Source of the DNA: Nocardia aurantiaca
Lineage (GTDB): Bacteria; Actinomycetota; Actinomycetes; Mycobacteriales; Mycobacteriaceae
Direction: 5' to 3'
Length of the DNA stretch: 64,000 nucleotides
Assembly (NCBI RefSeq): GCF_009708175.1
Contig: NZ_WMBB01000003.1
Coordinates: 62,001-126,000 of the forward strand
Positions within the stretch are counted from its first letter, which is position 1. Each line of letters opens with the position of its first letter. The position numbers and the translations under genes were made by a program. The notes under the pieces are model-generated. The model was not told where the DNA came from. It was given only the letters and a program-made list of their open reading frames with translations, and ran no database searches. This document shows, piece after piece, positions 33,676-42,582 of the stretch.

Positions 33676-34998
33676 TCAGCGGATGCCGGGAGTGGCCGGG
33701 TCGTTTCCCACACAGCCGAGGATGAAGCAGCCGGGCGGCCAGTCGCCGAACGGCGGATACAGCGGTCTGCCCAGGCAGGCCAGGACGCCGCAGCCGGGAT
33801 AGGACATCGAGCCGAGGCCCAGCGCCGCCAGGGTGGCGTCCGGGTTGATCATCATCGGGTCGAGCAGGCTGGTGTCCGGGTGCGGCACATAGGGCCCCGG
33901 GTCGGACAGGCTCGGGGCGCGGAAGGCGGCGGTGAGACCGCGCAGCACATCGTGCGGAAAACTCACCGCGCCACCGGGAACCGTGACGCCGGTCCAGCTG
34001 ACCAGCAGGCCCAGGCTGGGGACGATGTAGTTGTCCTGGCGCAGCATGCCCGACATTTGGATGGCGTCCTTCGGTAGGCCCGGGAACATGTCCTCGCAGC
34101 CCGGGCCGTTGACGGTGATCAGGAAGCCGTAGCAGGGGTTCGGTGAATCGGGGGTGGTCGCCTCGGTCAGGTAATCCGTGGAAACGACCTGGCGGCCGAG
34201 CCAATTGCCGCGATTCACCAGCAGCAGGCCGAGTTTGGCGTAATCGTCGGGCGGGAGCACCAGGTGGGCGTGGCCGTAGGTGTTGCCGCTGCGGTCGCGC
34301 GCCCACAGGTAATCGGAGATGTGGATGCCCAACGGGTCGAAGAGATTGCGCTGCGCGTAGGCCTGGAAGTCCTCGCCGACGGCCCGCTGGATGACATAGA
34401 CCAGCAGGTCGACGGCCCGCTGACTGTATTGCCAGGTCTCGCCCTGCGGATGCTGGATGGGCATGGCCAGAGCCTGCGCCACCACGTTCGGGTCGAGCCG
34501 GGCCAGCCCGGTGATGCCCTCCGAGGCGATGGCGATCTCCATGCCGGAGGTCTCGGTGAGCAGGCTGCGCACCGTGATCGCGCGGTGCTCGGCGTCGCCG
34601 AGCCCGGCGGGCAGGTAGACGTCGATCGGATCGTCCACGCGCAGTTTGTGTTCGTCCACGGCGATCCCGGCCACCAGGGACACCACGCTCTTGGTACCGC
34701 TCCACAGATTCCAGGCGACGCCGCCCGCGCGCTGATTGTTGGGCCCGCCGCCGATGAGGCAGTTGTTGCGGAACACCTGCACGGTGAATCGGGTCGGATC
34801 GGAGGCGAAGTCCACCGCCCGCCGCAGCGCGGCCGAATCGAGGCCCACCTCTTCGGGTGTCGCGGTTTCGGGTTGCCGGCCCGCACTGACCTCGCAATGC
34901 CGCAGGCCGTCCGGCGCGGCCCGGCCGACCGGCCCGGCGATCAACGCCAGGGCGATCGCCGAAGCCGCCACCACCATGCTCGTCACGATCCGCGCCAC
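33676..34998 (-). CDS. Exported serine hydrolase (class C beta-lactamase fold)
   Basis: The protein has 440 residues with a signal peptide (about 1-28). The SxxK motif is S100-G-T-K103 (WSGTKSVVSL) and the second motif reads YSQ in QYSQRAVDLL. The third motif usually KTG/HxG is not obvious. It belongs to the large beta-lactamase/esterase/D-Ala carboxypeptidase family, and the substrate is not predictable. Two cysteine pairs occur in the C-terminal extension (about 395-440, CGVLACLG and CFILGCVG). The GTG start at 34998 follows GGAGGGCGGCA. Confidence 0.85.
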   Translation of the reverse strand: MARIVTSMVVAASAIALALIAGPVGRAAPDGLRHCEVSAGRQPETATPEEVGLDSAALRRAVDFASDPTRFTVQVFRNNCLIGGGPNNQRAGGVAWNLWSGTKSVVSLVAGIAVDEHKLRVDDPIDVYLPAGLGDAEHRAITVRSLLTETSGMEIAIASEGITGLARLDPNVVAQALAMPIQHPQGETWQYSQRAVDLLVYVIQRAVGEDFQAYAQRNLFDPLGIHISDYLWARDRSGNTYGHAHLVLPPDDYAKLGLLLVNRGNWLGRQVVSTDYLTEATTPDSPNPCYGFLITVNGPGCEDMFPGLPKDAIQMSGMLRQDNYIVPSLGLLVSWTGVTVPGGAVSFPHDVLRGLTAAFRAPSLSDPGPYVPHPDTSLLDPMMINPDATLAALGLGSMSYPGCGVLACLGRPLYPPFGDWPPGCFILGCVGNDPATPGIR

Positions 34999-35134
34999 TG
35001 CCGCCCTCCGCTCCCTGATCTGTCATGGAGCTCATCGGAGGGCCATTGGGCCCGTTATCCTTTCGTGACCCGCCACTTCCAGGGGCGATAGTTCTCGGGG
35101 CAAGCCCTCCGGGGGCTCGACGCCGCATGGTTTC

Positions 35135-36436
35135 TCACCGGGTGTCGATGGTGGCGAAGGCGGCCCAGACCAATGGTGAGTGATGGATTTCGCCCGTACC
35201 GCGCCAAGCGGCCAGGTGTTCGCGCTGCCAGGCGTTGAGAGCGGCCGCGGGGTCGGAGGATTCGTGGGCGGTGTCGATGGCGCACACCGCTTCCTGGAAG
35301 GGATGCGTGGTGACCGGTGTGCCCGCGAAGCGGTGGAAGGCGAGATCGGTGGGCAGCGGCCAGCGGCCCGCCGTCACCAGTTCCGCGCCGCCGGTGAGCA
35401 TGGCCGCGACCAGGCCGAGCGGCTCGGCGAAGCGCAGATCGCCGCCGCTCTCGCAGGCGATGAGGGCGACCCGGCTCGGAATCGGCCAGATCTCGGGCCC
35501 GGTGTGGGGAGTCCGGCTGTCCCCCTGACCGTTTCCCACGTAGTCGTGGGTCGCGCCCTCGGCGAGGGCGTGGGCGCCGAGCAGCAGGTCGCGGGCCGAG
35601 AGCGGACGATGGTCGCGGTAGGCGGGGGCGCAGCCCGGACTGGCGGCGGTGCAGGACAGATGGAGGGTGGCGGATTCGCTGCGGCCGGATTCGGGAGCGG
35701 CGGCGGTGACATGGCCGACGTAGAGCAGGCGGGCAGCGCCCGCGTGCAATGCCCGGCTCAGCCAGGATCGGTCGAGATCGGTGCGGCGGAACGCCTCCAG
35801 CGGAGCGCCGACGGCCGGGATCAGCCGGTCGGCGGCGGCATGCGCGGCGACCAGGGCCGCGAGCGGCGCGCCGGAATCCATGCGGCCGAGCACGGATCCC
35901 AGCGAGGAGTCGGCGCGGAAACCGGGGACACGCGGATCGAGGATAGCGACCACCGGCAGAGTCCGGGTTTCCGCCCACGACCGCGCCACCCGGGCCGGCG
36001 CGTGCACGATGCCCGGCGGTGCGAGCACGCTCACATCGGCGATCTCCACCAGACGCACATTCGGATCGGGGGCGATGAGTTCCCACGGCAATTGCGCTGT
36101 GCGCGGTGACGGTTGGATGCGGAGATGGGGCCGGACGCCCTCGACGTAGAGCTCGTGCAGCCGCACGGCGAGGTTGTAGGGCAGAAAGGTCGAAGAAAGA
36201 TACTGGGCCAGTTCATTTTCCGCTTCATAGCTGGCCAATTCGCCTGTGGCGAGCGCTGCGTCGAGGCCGCCTGGCACGCCGGGCGCGGGCAGGGCCGCGG
36301 CGAAGCGGCGCATGGCCGCCTCGACCTGTTCTTCCGGCACCACGCCGACACCGCCGGGCGCACTTTCGTCGGCCCACCGCCAGGTCAGATACAGATCGCC
36401 CGCATCGGCCATCCGGATATACGCGGTCGGTGTCAT
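35135..36436 (-). CDS. CHAT-domain caspase-like protease
   Basis: The protein has 433 residues. Residues about 110-425 form a CHAT domain, a clan CD cysteine peptidase fold: LPWELIAPD (116-124), the catalytic histidine H242 in LLYVGHV, and the catalytic cysteine C328 in ALIACESGG, followed by AMLTGGAELVTAGRWPLPTD. Both catalytic residues are present, so activity is likely. The N-terminal 100 residues are helical and may be regulatory. Its ATG overlaps the stop of the TPR gene (ATGA), so it is the last gene of a four-gene operon. Bacterial CHAT proteases act as effectors in some immune systems (for example the TPR-CHAT protein Csx29, and proteases that cleave bacterial gasdermins). A role here is inference. 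Confidence 0.88.
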   Translation of the reverse strand: MTPTAYIRMADAGDLYLTWRWADESAPGGVGVVPEEQVEAAMRRFAAALPAPGVPGGLDAALATGELASYEAENELAQYLSSTFLPYNLAVRLHELYVEGVRPHLRIQPSPRTAQLPWELIAPDPNVRLVEIADVSVLAPPGIVHAPARVARSWAETRTLPVVAILDPRVPGFRADSSLGSVLGRMDSGAPLAALVAAHAAADRLIPAVGAPLEAFRRTDLDRSWLSRALHAGAARLLYVGHVTAAAPESGRSESATLHLSCTAASPGCAPAYRDHRPLSARDLLLGAHALAEGATHDYVGNGQGDSRTPHTGPEIWPIPSRVALIACESGGDLRFAEPLGLVAAMLTGGAELVTAGRWPLPTDLAFHRFAGTPVTTHPFQEAVCAIDTAHESSDPAAALNAWQREHLAAWRGTGEIHHSPLVWAAFATIDTR

Positions 36437-38169
36437 GCGGAGATCACCCGGTCGGTCCTGACCCGGCGGCCGTAGCGCTGCTCGGCGGCATCGAGCCAGG
36501 CGGACAGGGCGATATGTCCATCCGGAGGCACGGCCACCCGCGGCGGCGGGGTGACGGGCAGACCGGCGCTCGCCGCCACCGCCGCCAGGGCCGTGCCGAG
36601 TTGCAGCGCGTCCTGGACCGCGGCCGCCGAGTCGGACGGCGGATCGAAGGGTTCGAACAGGTCGAGCGGCGCGGGCGGCTCCGCGGAGAGCCGGTCGATA
36701 TCCACTATTGCTCCCGCGCATTGATTCTCGATGAGGTCGGCCACCAGCCGGGCGTCACCGGCCAGGTAGGCGTAGCGGAAGGCGAGCCGGAGCGCGGGAT
36801 TCACGATGTGGCGGCTCCAGGTGTCGCGTTGCGTACCGTCGGGCAGTTCGTAGCGGACCGCATCGAGGGCCAGCGCCGCCGGAACCGCGAGATCCACCGC
36901 CCGCGCGAGCAATCCCGGCACCTGGGAGACGAGCGGCTCCAGCAGGCCCGCATGCCAGTAGTCGAGCTGTGCGCAGTGCAGGCCGAGGCCGCGGACGGCG
37001 TAGATGGCCCGCGCCGTGGCGAGTTCGGATTCCCCGTCGTCGAACCGTCCGGCCGCGAAGGCCGTGGCGGCCAGTCGAAGCCGGACATCGGCCGCGTCGA
37101 TGACCGCGCGGGATTCCTCGAAGCGGCGCAGCGCTTCACGGTAGCGGGCATTCGCCACCTCGGGCTGTCCTCGATGCTCGGCGATGAAACCCATGACCTT
37201 CAACCCGATTCCGGCGCGATGGGCTGCACCGGTTGCCTCGAAATGCTCCTGGGCGGCGGCCAGCAGCGGCTCCGCATCGTCGAAGGACCCGGTGCGCGTG
37301 TACATCAGCGCCAGGTTCTGCCGGGTCTCCGCGACGCCGGTGCTGTCGTCGACCGCTTCGAAGGCCGCCAGCGCCTGCCCGGCGAAATCCAGCGCCAGCT
37401 CCCACCGCCCGGTCTCGAAGTGCGCGGCGGCCAGGTTCATCAGCGGATGCCCGGCATGTTCCGGCCCGAAACGCCGTGCCGCGTTCAATGCCTCACCGGC
37501 GAGATCGAGCGCCCGCCACCACTGCTGCCGGTGCAGCGCCACCGCCGTCGACGACACCAGACAGGCCAGCCGCAGATCCCCCGGCGCATCCTCCTTGCCC
37601 AGGGCGACGCGGGCCTGCTCCAATGCCTGCTGCGCTCCGTCCAGATCCCCGAGATTCTGCAGGGCCTGCGACAACCCGATCAGCGCGCCCGGATACATCC
37701 GGGGCGCCTCCGAAGGCATCTGCGCCAACGCTTCCCGGAACCGGTCCACCGCCCCCGCGTGATCCCCCAGCCGATCGGTCACCACCGCCGCGTCGACCAG
37801 CGCGCACAGCCGCAGATCCCCCTGCTCCGCCTCGGCGGCCCGCTCGAATATGCGCAGCGCCTCCCACAACTCCCCCCGCCCCACGGCGTCCGCCCCGGCG
37901 CGCAGCAAGGGATGCTCCGCCGCGCGATCGCCGTCGATGGCGCCCGCGGTGTGCCCCGGCGGCTCGTCCCGTTGTTCGTCGCCGACTCCGTTCGCCACGA
38001 AACCAGCGGCCGGACCGCGTGTCTGCGCCCTCGCCGCGAAACCGGAGTGGCCGGGTTCGCGCGCTGCTCCCGCCCGCAGCCCGACGGGTGCCGGTCGGTC
38101 GCCCACCGGGGCGGACGAGGCCGATTCCGGTGCTTCGGGGGTTACCCCGTCGGGGTCGGGCTCCGGCAT
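36433..38169 (-). CDS. TPR-repeat protein of the CHAT operon
   Basis: The protein has 578 residues. After an unstructured Pro/Ala/Gly-rich first 90 residues come about eight tetratricopeptide-like units (about 95-420), such as ALRIFERAAEAEQGDLRLCALVDAAVV, GLSQALQNLGDLDGAQQALEQARVAL and MGFIAEHRGQPEVANARYREAL. The C-terminal 120 residues (LVADLIENQCAGAIVDIDRL) are helical and have no repeat. TPR arrays bind partner proteins. In other bacteria TPR and CHAT domains are fused or adjacent, with the TPR part sensing or gating the protease. The start at 38169 lies one base past the upstream stop codon. Confidence 0.85.
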   Translation of the reverse strand: MPEPDPDGVTPEAPESASSAPVGDRPAPVGLRAGAAREPGHSGFAARAQTRGPAAGFVANGVGDEQRDEPPGHTAGAIDGDRAAEHPLLRAGADAVGRGELWEALRIFERAAEAEQGDLRLCALVDAAVVTDRLGDHAGAVDRFREALAQMPSEAPRMYPGALIGLSQALQNLGDLDGAQQALEQARVALGKEDAPGDLRLACLVSSTAVALHRQQWWRALDLAGEALNAARRFGPEHAGHPLMNLAAAHFETGRWELALDFAGQALAAFEAVDDSTGVAETRQNLALMYTRTGSFDDAEPLLAAAQEHFEATGAAHRAGIGLKVMGFIAEHRGQPEVANARYREALRRFEESRAVIDAADVRLRLAATAFAAGRFDDGESELATARAIYAVRGLGLHCAQLDYWHAGLLEPLVSQVPGLLARAVDLAVPAALALDAVRYELPDGTQRDTWSRHIVNPALRLAFRYAYLAGDARLVADLIENQCAGAIVDIDRLSAEPPAPLDLFEPFDPPSDSAAAVQDALQLGTALAAVAASAGLPVTPPPRVAVPPDGHIALSAWLDAAEQRYGRRVRTDRVISA

Positions 38170-38170
38170 G

Positions 38171-39214
38171 TCAGAAGTCCGAATCCGCTGCGGCGGCCGC
38201 GATTTCGGCGAGCAAAGGAGCGAACAGGTCGGTGTGGCCGACCGTCGGCGCTGCCGCCTCGCGGAGCCGGGTGGACGCGAAGTCACGGACCAGCTGACGC
38301 AGGGCGGCGTCGGCCGGCGCCGAGGTCGAACGAGGACCGGTGTCCGGGCCGAAACCGGGGACGTGGATGGCGATTCGAACGGTGGAAGCCGGTGCGGGCA
38401 GGACCGATTCGCCGATCCAGGTATCGTCGGCGGCGCGGAGTTCGGTGTCGAGTTCGCTGTGGCCGGTGTCGATGCGGGCCCATGGCCGCAGGTGAGCGGG
38501 AACGGCGGCGGGCAGGTCCGGATGCGCGGCGACGGAAATGGCCACCGCGGTGGCCCCCGCATCGCGGACGAGTTGCCAGGACACCGCGGATTCGGAGGCG
38601 TCGACCAGGCCGGGCGGGCAGGCGCGCCAGTCCCAGCCGCCGGTTCCGCGGGCCAGCACCAGGGCGCCTGCCGGTCGCGCGCCGTCACCGGCCGCGAGGG
38701 CGTAATCCGAGGCGCGCAATGAGGTTTCGATGACGGCCGGCGCCGGTGGCGCGAGCACGTCCGCGCCGTCGACGAGAGACTCGCATTCCTCGGTCAGGAG
38801 CGCGATATCGCGATCGAGCAGTGCCGGGTCGAGTGTGGCGATGCCGTCCAAGGTCGAGGCGGGCCACCACCGGGACGCCCAGTGCGCGTAGGCGAGTCGG
38901 CGGGCGCTCACGGCCAGGGCCGGAAGCGCCGGAGCCGCGGGCGCTTCCGCCTCACGATCCCCGGAATCGAGGGCCGCGGCCACGGGCAGGCCGTAGATGG
39001 CCCACACCCATTCCTGGGCAGCATCGACATCGTCGATGAGCGCGGCGGGAAGTCGCTGTCCGGCAAGCACATTCCAGATGAGATAGCCACCGATCACCTC
39101 GAGCACCAGGGTGTCCGGGCCGGGCGCGGCGTCCAGCGCGGCCGGGGCGCCGACCGGGACGATGCCGCGCAACCCATCGGGGTAGTGCCGGATCCTGACG
39201 GTCGAGTCGGTCAT
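38171..39214 (-). CDS. Unknown protein of the CHAT operon, 347 residues
   Basis: The sequence starts MTDSTVRIRHYPDGLRGIV and shows no signal peptide, no membrane segment and no recognised motif. It looks like a soluble alpha/beta protein with several tryptophans (YLIWNVLAG, AHWASRWWPAS, WDWRACPPG) in the first 250 residues, and a C-terminal helix (LRQLVRDFASTRLREAAAP). Its ATG overlaps the stop of the 574-residue gene (ATGA) and its stop lies one base before the TPR start, so it is made in register with both. It may be an adaptor or sensor for the CHAT module. No function is claimed. Confidence 0.7.
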   Translation of the reverse strand: MTDSTVRIRHYPDGLRGIVPVGAPAALDAAPGPDTLVLEVIGGYLIWNVLAGQRLPAALIDDVDAAQEWVWAIYGLPVAAALDSGDREAEAPAAPALPALAVSARRLAYAHWASRWWPASTLDGIATLDPALLDRDIALLTEECESLVDGADVLAPPAPAVIETSLRASDYALAAGDGARPAGALVLARGTGGWDWRACPPGLVDASESAVSWQLVRDAGATAVAISVAAHPDLPAAVPAHLRPWARIDTGHSELDTELRAADDTWIGESVLPAPASTVRIAIHVPGFGPDTGPRSTSAPADAALRQLVRDFASTRLREAAAPTVGHTDLFAPLLAEIAAAAADSDF

Positions 39215-40935
39215 CCGGCCCTCGATTCCCGTTCGCCGGGGTCGGCCGCCGCGATGACGGCGAGGGCCCGCTTCACCCGCATCCGGTGGTCCAGGATCAC
39301 CGACCGCGCCACACCGTCGAGCAGATCCCAGAGCTCGTCCGCCGCGTACACGGGAAAGTCGCGCACATCCCGCCCGTGCAGCCGCGCCCACAGTCTGCGC
39401 AGATACGAACGCCACGGCACGCGCAGATCGGCGGCTATCGCTCCCAGCGGCCCGTCGACCGCGTCCGCCCGCACCGCCATCCGCCGTGCCTGCAACACAT
39501 AGGCCTCACGCTGCCACCGACCATTGATGACCCGCGCCGCCGCACCTCCACCGTCGGGGCCGACCGCACCCTCCCGGGCGCGGCGCGTTTCGGCCACCGG
39601 AACCGGCCCTCTCCCCGCCGAATCCGGCAGATCGGCGGTCGCACCGGCGAGTTCGGCGGTCCGCACGGTCGAAGCCGCCGCCGCGCCCAATCCGCCGGGC
39701 GCACCGGCCGACCCGGCCATCGACCCGGCCGCTGTGTCCAGGGAGCCGTCGGAACCCGCCAGTGGAACGACCGTTCCGGCTGCCGCGGTGGTCAATCCCG
39801 CCACTCCGGCGGCTGCGGCACCCGGCAATCCGGAGGGAATGTCGAGCGGCCCGGCTGCGGTACCGGTCAGGCTCACCGCCGCACCCATCAGACCGGCGGC
39901 ACTGCTCGCGAGGGTGAGGGGTGCTCTGGGAGTGGGCGCGGCGTCGCCGTTCGGGCTATGGCCGCGCAGGCGCGGATCGCCGAGGGGGCAGAGGTTGACG
40001 GCCAAGGCCGCGCCCGCGGCGGCCGCCACCCGAAGGGATTCGTCGAGCAGGGCCCAGGGCGCGCAGGCGCGAGCGATTTCGGCGTCGACCAGTTCGGGGA
40101 TCGGCGGCAGGTCGGCGCGTTCGCTGGAGGCTTGCAGAACCGTGAAGACGCGCTCGTGGATGGTGCGGTCGAGGGGCAGGCCCAAAGTGGCCGTCGAGGC
40201 CGAGAACCCGACCTGCGGCGGCAACGGCAACGGATACAGCGTCAGGCCGAATTCCTGTGCGGTACAGCCGATTTCATTCAGCCACAGACGTATTCCGGTG
40301 TGCGTTCCCACGGAGGCGTCGATGACCGCGTCGAGGTCCACCGCACCGGAGTCTTCGAATCTGGTTGCGGCGCAGGCTTCCAGGAGTCCGGCCAGCAGAT
40401 CGGTGTGATCGGGCACCTCGGTCAGCGGGCGACGCCGCCACGCGGTCTGGATGAGTTCGGTCAGCTCGCCCACCCGCGCAGGCTCGGACAGATATTCCTT
40501 CAGCGCCTGGGTGGTACGGCCCGCGCTGAGCCCGTGGATCTCGCGCAGCGCGCTCTCGGCCGCGGCCCGGTCCCCGGCCGGATCCGGCATGCCCGACACG
40601 GTCGCCAGTTCGAAACAGCGCTGGAAGTAGAGGTCCTGGGCATTGCCCTCGGTGATGCGCAGCCCGCGCCGGGTCTGTTTGAGCAGCGTGAACCAGGCGG
40701 CGGTGGCGCGCAGCACATCCGCGGCGGCGTGAATCCGGGTGGCGAGCAGCACCGCGCCGTCGGCCGAGAGCATCGAGCCCGCGCACTGCGGATTCTGCAC
40801 CGGCCGGATCACCAACGGATCCAGGATCAGCTTGACGGTGCGCCGCAGGGGTCCGCCGTGCGGTCCGCTCAAGGGTTCGACACCGTCGAGGCGGCGCCAC
40901 ACCTCATCCAGCACCATGGCCCGCGGTCGTCGCAT
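39211..40935 (-). CDS. Unknown protein of the CHAT operon with low-complexity linker, 574 residues
   Basis: The protein has three parts. Residues 1-330 are mostly helical with normal complexity. Residues about 333-465 are almost wholly Ala, Gly, Ser, Thr, Leu, Val and Pro, with hydrophobic stretches such as GAAAAGVAGLTTAAAGTVV. Residues 466-574 are an Arg-rich helical domain containing WRSYLRRLWARLHGRDVRDF and VKRALAVIAAAD. No family is recognised. It is the first gene of the operon, and the linker would be accessible to a protease, so it is a candidate substrate of the CHAT protein (inference). The ATG at 40935 is used; a second, MVLDEV, lies six codons on. Confidence 0.7.
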   Translation of the reverse strand: MRRPRAMVLDEVWRRLDGVEPLSGPHGGPLRRTVKLILDPLVIRPVQNPQCAGSMLSADGAVLLATRIHAAADVLRATAAWFTLLKQTRRGLRITEGNAQDLYFQRCFELATVSGMPDPAGDRAAAESALREIHGLSAGRTTQALKEYLSEPARVGELTELIQTAWRRRPLTEVPDHTDLLAGLLEACAATRFEDSGAVDLDAVIDASVGTHTGIRLWLNEIGCTAQEFGLTLYPLPLPPQVGFSASTATLGLPLDRTIHERVFTVLQASSERADLPPIPELVDAEIARACAPWALLDESLRVAAAAGAALAVNLCPLGDPRLRGHSPNGDAAPTPRAPLTLASSAAGLMGAAVSLTGTAAGPLDIPSGLPGAAAAGVAGLTTAAAGTVVPLAGSDGSLDTAAGSMAGSAGAPGGLGAAAASTVRTAELAGATADLPDSAGRGPVPVAETRRAREGAVGPDGGGAAARVINGRWQREAYVLQARRMAVRADAVDGPLGAIAADLRVPWRSYLRRLWARLHGRDVRDFPVYAADELWDLLDGVARSVILDHRMRVKRALAVIAAADPGERESRAG

Positions 40936-41065
40936 TCGCCCAGGTTATCCCAGCCTCACCGATATTCGCGCCCCGGAAGTTGGGATCGGTAGGCCGGGTG
41001 TCGATTTCTACGGTTCTGTCATCGGTTCCACCCCGGAGCCAGCATCTCGAGAAGAAGGAATGACC

Positions 41066-41626
41066 ATGAACAGCAAGCCGATCCGTCTGACCACCGCCGT
41101 CCTCGCCGCCACCGCCGCGGCGGCCCTGCTGGTCACCGGTTGCAGCAGCAACTCCGACAGCTCCAAGTCCAACTCGACCACCGCCGCCCCCGCGGCCACC
41201 ACCACTGCCGCCCCGGGCGGCTCCGCCCCCGCCGGCGGCGCTTCCTCCGCCTCGGTCGACGGCAAGGCGATCACCGCCAAGTTCGAGACCACCTGCGCCA
41301 AGCAGGGCGGCAACCTGGCGCTGGCGCTCACCGACAGCGGCAACTCCACGTACGGCACGCTCGGCGCGAGCGCCACCATCACCGGCGACAGCACGGTGCA
41401 GGCGGTCGGCATCACCGGAACCAAGGGCGGCAGCAATGGCCAGCCGTACGCGCTGGGCTTCGGCAACGGCATGCCGGGCGGCTCGGCCAAGGTGACCAAG
41501 AACGGCAACACCTTCACCGTCACCGGCGAGGGCGTCGGCGCCCCCGACCTGTCCAACCCGATGGCCGGCCCGAAGACCGAGAAGTTCGAGATCGTCTTCG
41601 CCTGCAGCACGATCGTCGGCGGCTGA
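41066..41626 (+). CDS. lpqH: LpqH/19-kDa-type lipoprotein
   Basis: The protein has 186 residues. A signal peptide ends in the lipobox VTGC (C23), so it is a diacylated surface lipoprotein. A Ser/Thr/Ala-rich linker (about 24-65) precedes a domain that matches the mycobacterial 19-kDa antigen LpqH: GKAITAKFETTCA, VQAVGITGTK, YALGFGNGMPGGSAKVTKNGN, and the ending NPMAGPKTEKFEIVFAC. Two cysteines bracket this domain. LpqH is an abundant immunogenic envelope protein of unknown molecular role. ATG 41066 is preferred over ATG 41060 because AAGGA is then six bases away. Confidence 0.88.
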   Translation: MNSKPIRLTTAVLAATAAAALLVTGCSSNSDSSKSNSTTAAPAATTTAAPGGSAPAGGASSASVDGKAITAKFETTCAKQGGNLALALTDSGNSTYGTLGASATITGDSTVQAVGITGTKGGSNGQPYALGFGNGMPGGSAKVTKNGNTFTVTGEGVGAPDLSNPMAGPKTEKFEIVFACSTIVGG

Positions 41627-41641
41627 TCCGGCCTGTCCACC

Positions 41642-41659
41642 GGCCCCGACGCCGGGGCC
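41642..41659 (+). terminator. Terminator hairpin after the LpqH-like gene
   Basis: A 7-bp GC stem (41642-41648 with 41653-41659) with a 4-base loop is followed by TTGTTCTCC, 15 bases past the stop. Confidence 0.7.
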
Positions 41660-41668
41660 TTGTTCTCC

Positions 41669-41696
41669 CCCGCTCATGCCATCGGGCATGAGCGGG
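41669..41696 (+). terminator. Second, stronger terminator hairpin after the LpqH-like gene
   Basis: A perfect 12-bp stem (41669-41680 with 41685-41696) with a 4-base loop is followed by CCTTTCG. It is the second of two tandem hairpins, and would insulate the next gene from the lipoprotein transcript. Confidence 0.75.
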
Positions 41697-41728
41697 CCTT
41701 TCGACCACGTCCCTGATACGGAAAGCAC

Positions 41729-42517
41729 ATGAAGAACCAAATCCGCTACGCGGCACTCGCCTTCGGTGTCCTGGCCATCGGCTACTACGTGTGGCACGGC
41801 CTCACCTCCGACTCCGTCTTCGGCTGGGTCGGCCCGCAGATGGCGCTGCCGATCATCGCCCTCACCATCGTCCCCATCGCCTTCGCGTTCACCGGCGACG
41901 GCATCATCTCGGCCTTCACCGGCAACAACAGCTCCGAATTCCGTAACGGCCTGGTGGGGCTGGGCACCGTCGAGGGAGTGCGCCAGACCGGCGTGTACCT
42001 CAATGAGCAGCCGCAGGTGCGCATCGACTTCCGGGTCGAGGGCGCCGACGGCAAGGTCTTCGCCTCGCACGCGAAGATGATCGTGCCGCTGACCCAGTTG
42101 GCGCTGCTGCGACCGGGTGTGGTGCTGCCGGTCCGCTACCTGCCCGACCGCTTCGACAAGGTCGAGGTGGACCTGTCCGGCGATACCTCGGCGGCGCAGG
42201 AGGCCATGAACGCGGCCATGATCCGCAAGGGCTTCACCACCCCCGCCAAGATCGATATCGCCCGGCGCGGCGTCGCGGCGCAGGCCGTGGTGCGGTCGCT
42301 GTCGGTGCCCGGCGAGATCCGCGACGGTCACTCGCGCCTGGACCTGGTGCTGGTGGTCACCCGCCCGGACGGCAGCACCTTCGAGGCGACCACCGAGAAG
42401 TTCCTGCCCCCGGCGGCGGTCTCCATGGTCCAGGTCGGCCGGGTGGTGGGCGTCCACTACCTGCCCGAGAACGAGCAGGAGGTGGTGCTGTCCCTGCCGG
42501 TCAACACCGCCAACTGA
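41729..42517 (+). CDS. Membrane-anchored protein of unknown function
   Basis: The protein has 262 residues with two N-terminal hydrophobic segments (about 7-25 and 35-58). The rest has two similar beta-rich halves: GVRQTGVYLNEQPQVRIDFRVEGADG...LRPGVVLPVRYLPDRFDKVEVDL and RRGVAAQAVVRSLSVPG...VQVGRVVGVHYLPENEQEVVLSL. The repeat of GV-V-V(R/H)YLP suggests an internal duplication of a small beta domain, possibly OB-like, facing the cytoplasm or the outside. I do not recognise a named family with confidence. Confidence 0.7.
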   Translation: MKNQIRYAALAFGVLAIGYYVWHGLTSDSVFGWVGPQMALPIIALTIVPIAFAFTGDGIISAFTGNNSSEFRNGLVGLGTVEGVRQTGVYLNEQPQVRIDFRVEGADGKVFASHAKMIVPLTQLALLRPGVVLPVRYLPDRFDKVEVDLSGDTSAAQEAMNAAMIRKGFTTPAKIDIARRGVAAQAVVRSLSVPGEIRDGHSRLDLVLVVTRPDGSTFEATTEKFLPPAAVSMVQVGRVVGVHYLPENEQEVVLSLPVNTAN

Positions 42518-42537
42518 AGATGGAATCTGAAAAGCAC

Positions 42538-42568
42538 AGAGCCGCAGGCCGTCTCGGGCCGCGGCTCT
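42538..42568. terminator. Bidirectional terminator between convergent genes
   Basis: AGAGCCGC pairs with GCGGCTCT and GGCC with GGCC around a 6-base loop, with one bulged A. TTCGTC follows on the plus strand. It sits between the membrane protein gene and the convergent esterase gene. Confidence 0.7.
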
Positions 42569-42582
42569 TCGTCATGTCCGGG

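Noticed and set aside
36437..36721. Longer N-terminus for the CHAT protein (95 more codons)
   Set aside because: It overlaps the TPR gene and would break the ATGA coupling; the N-terminal extra is Arg/Pro-rich.
36106..38733. An 875-codon plus-strand open frame
   Set aside because: It is antisense to the CHAT and TPR genes; it has Arg/Pro-rich translation, no ribosome-binding site and no family.
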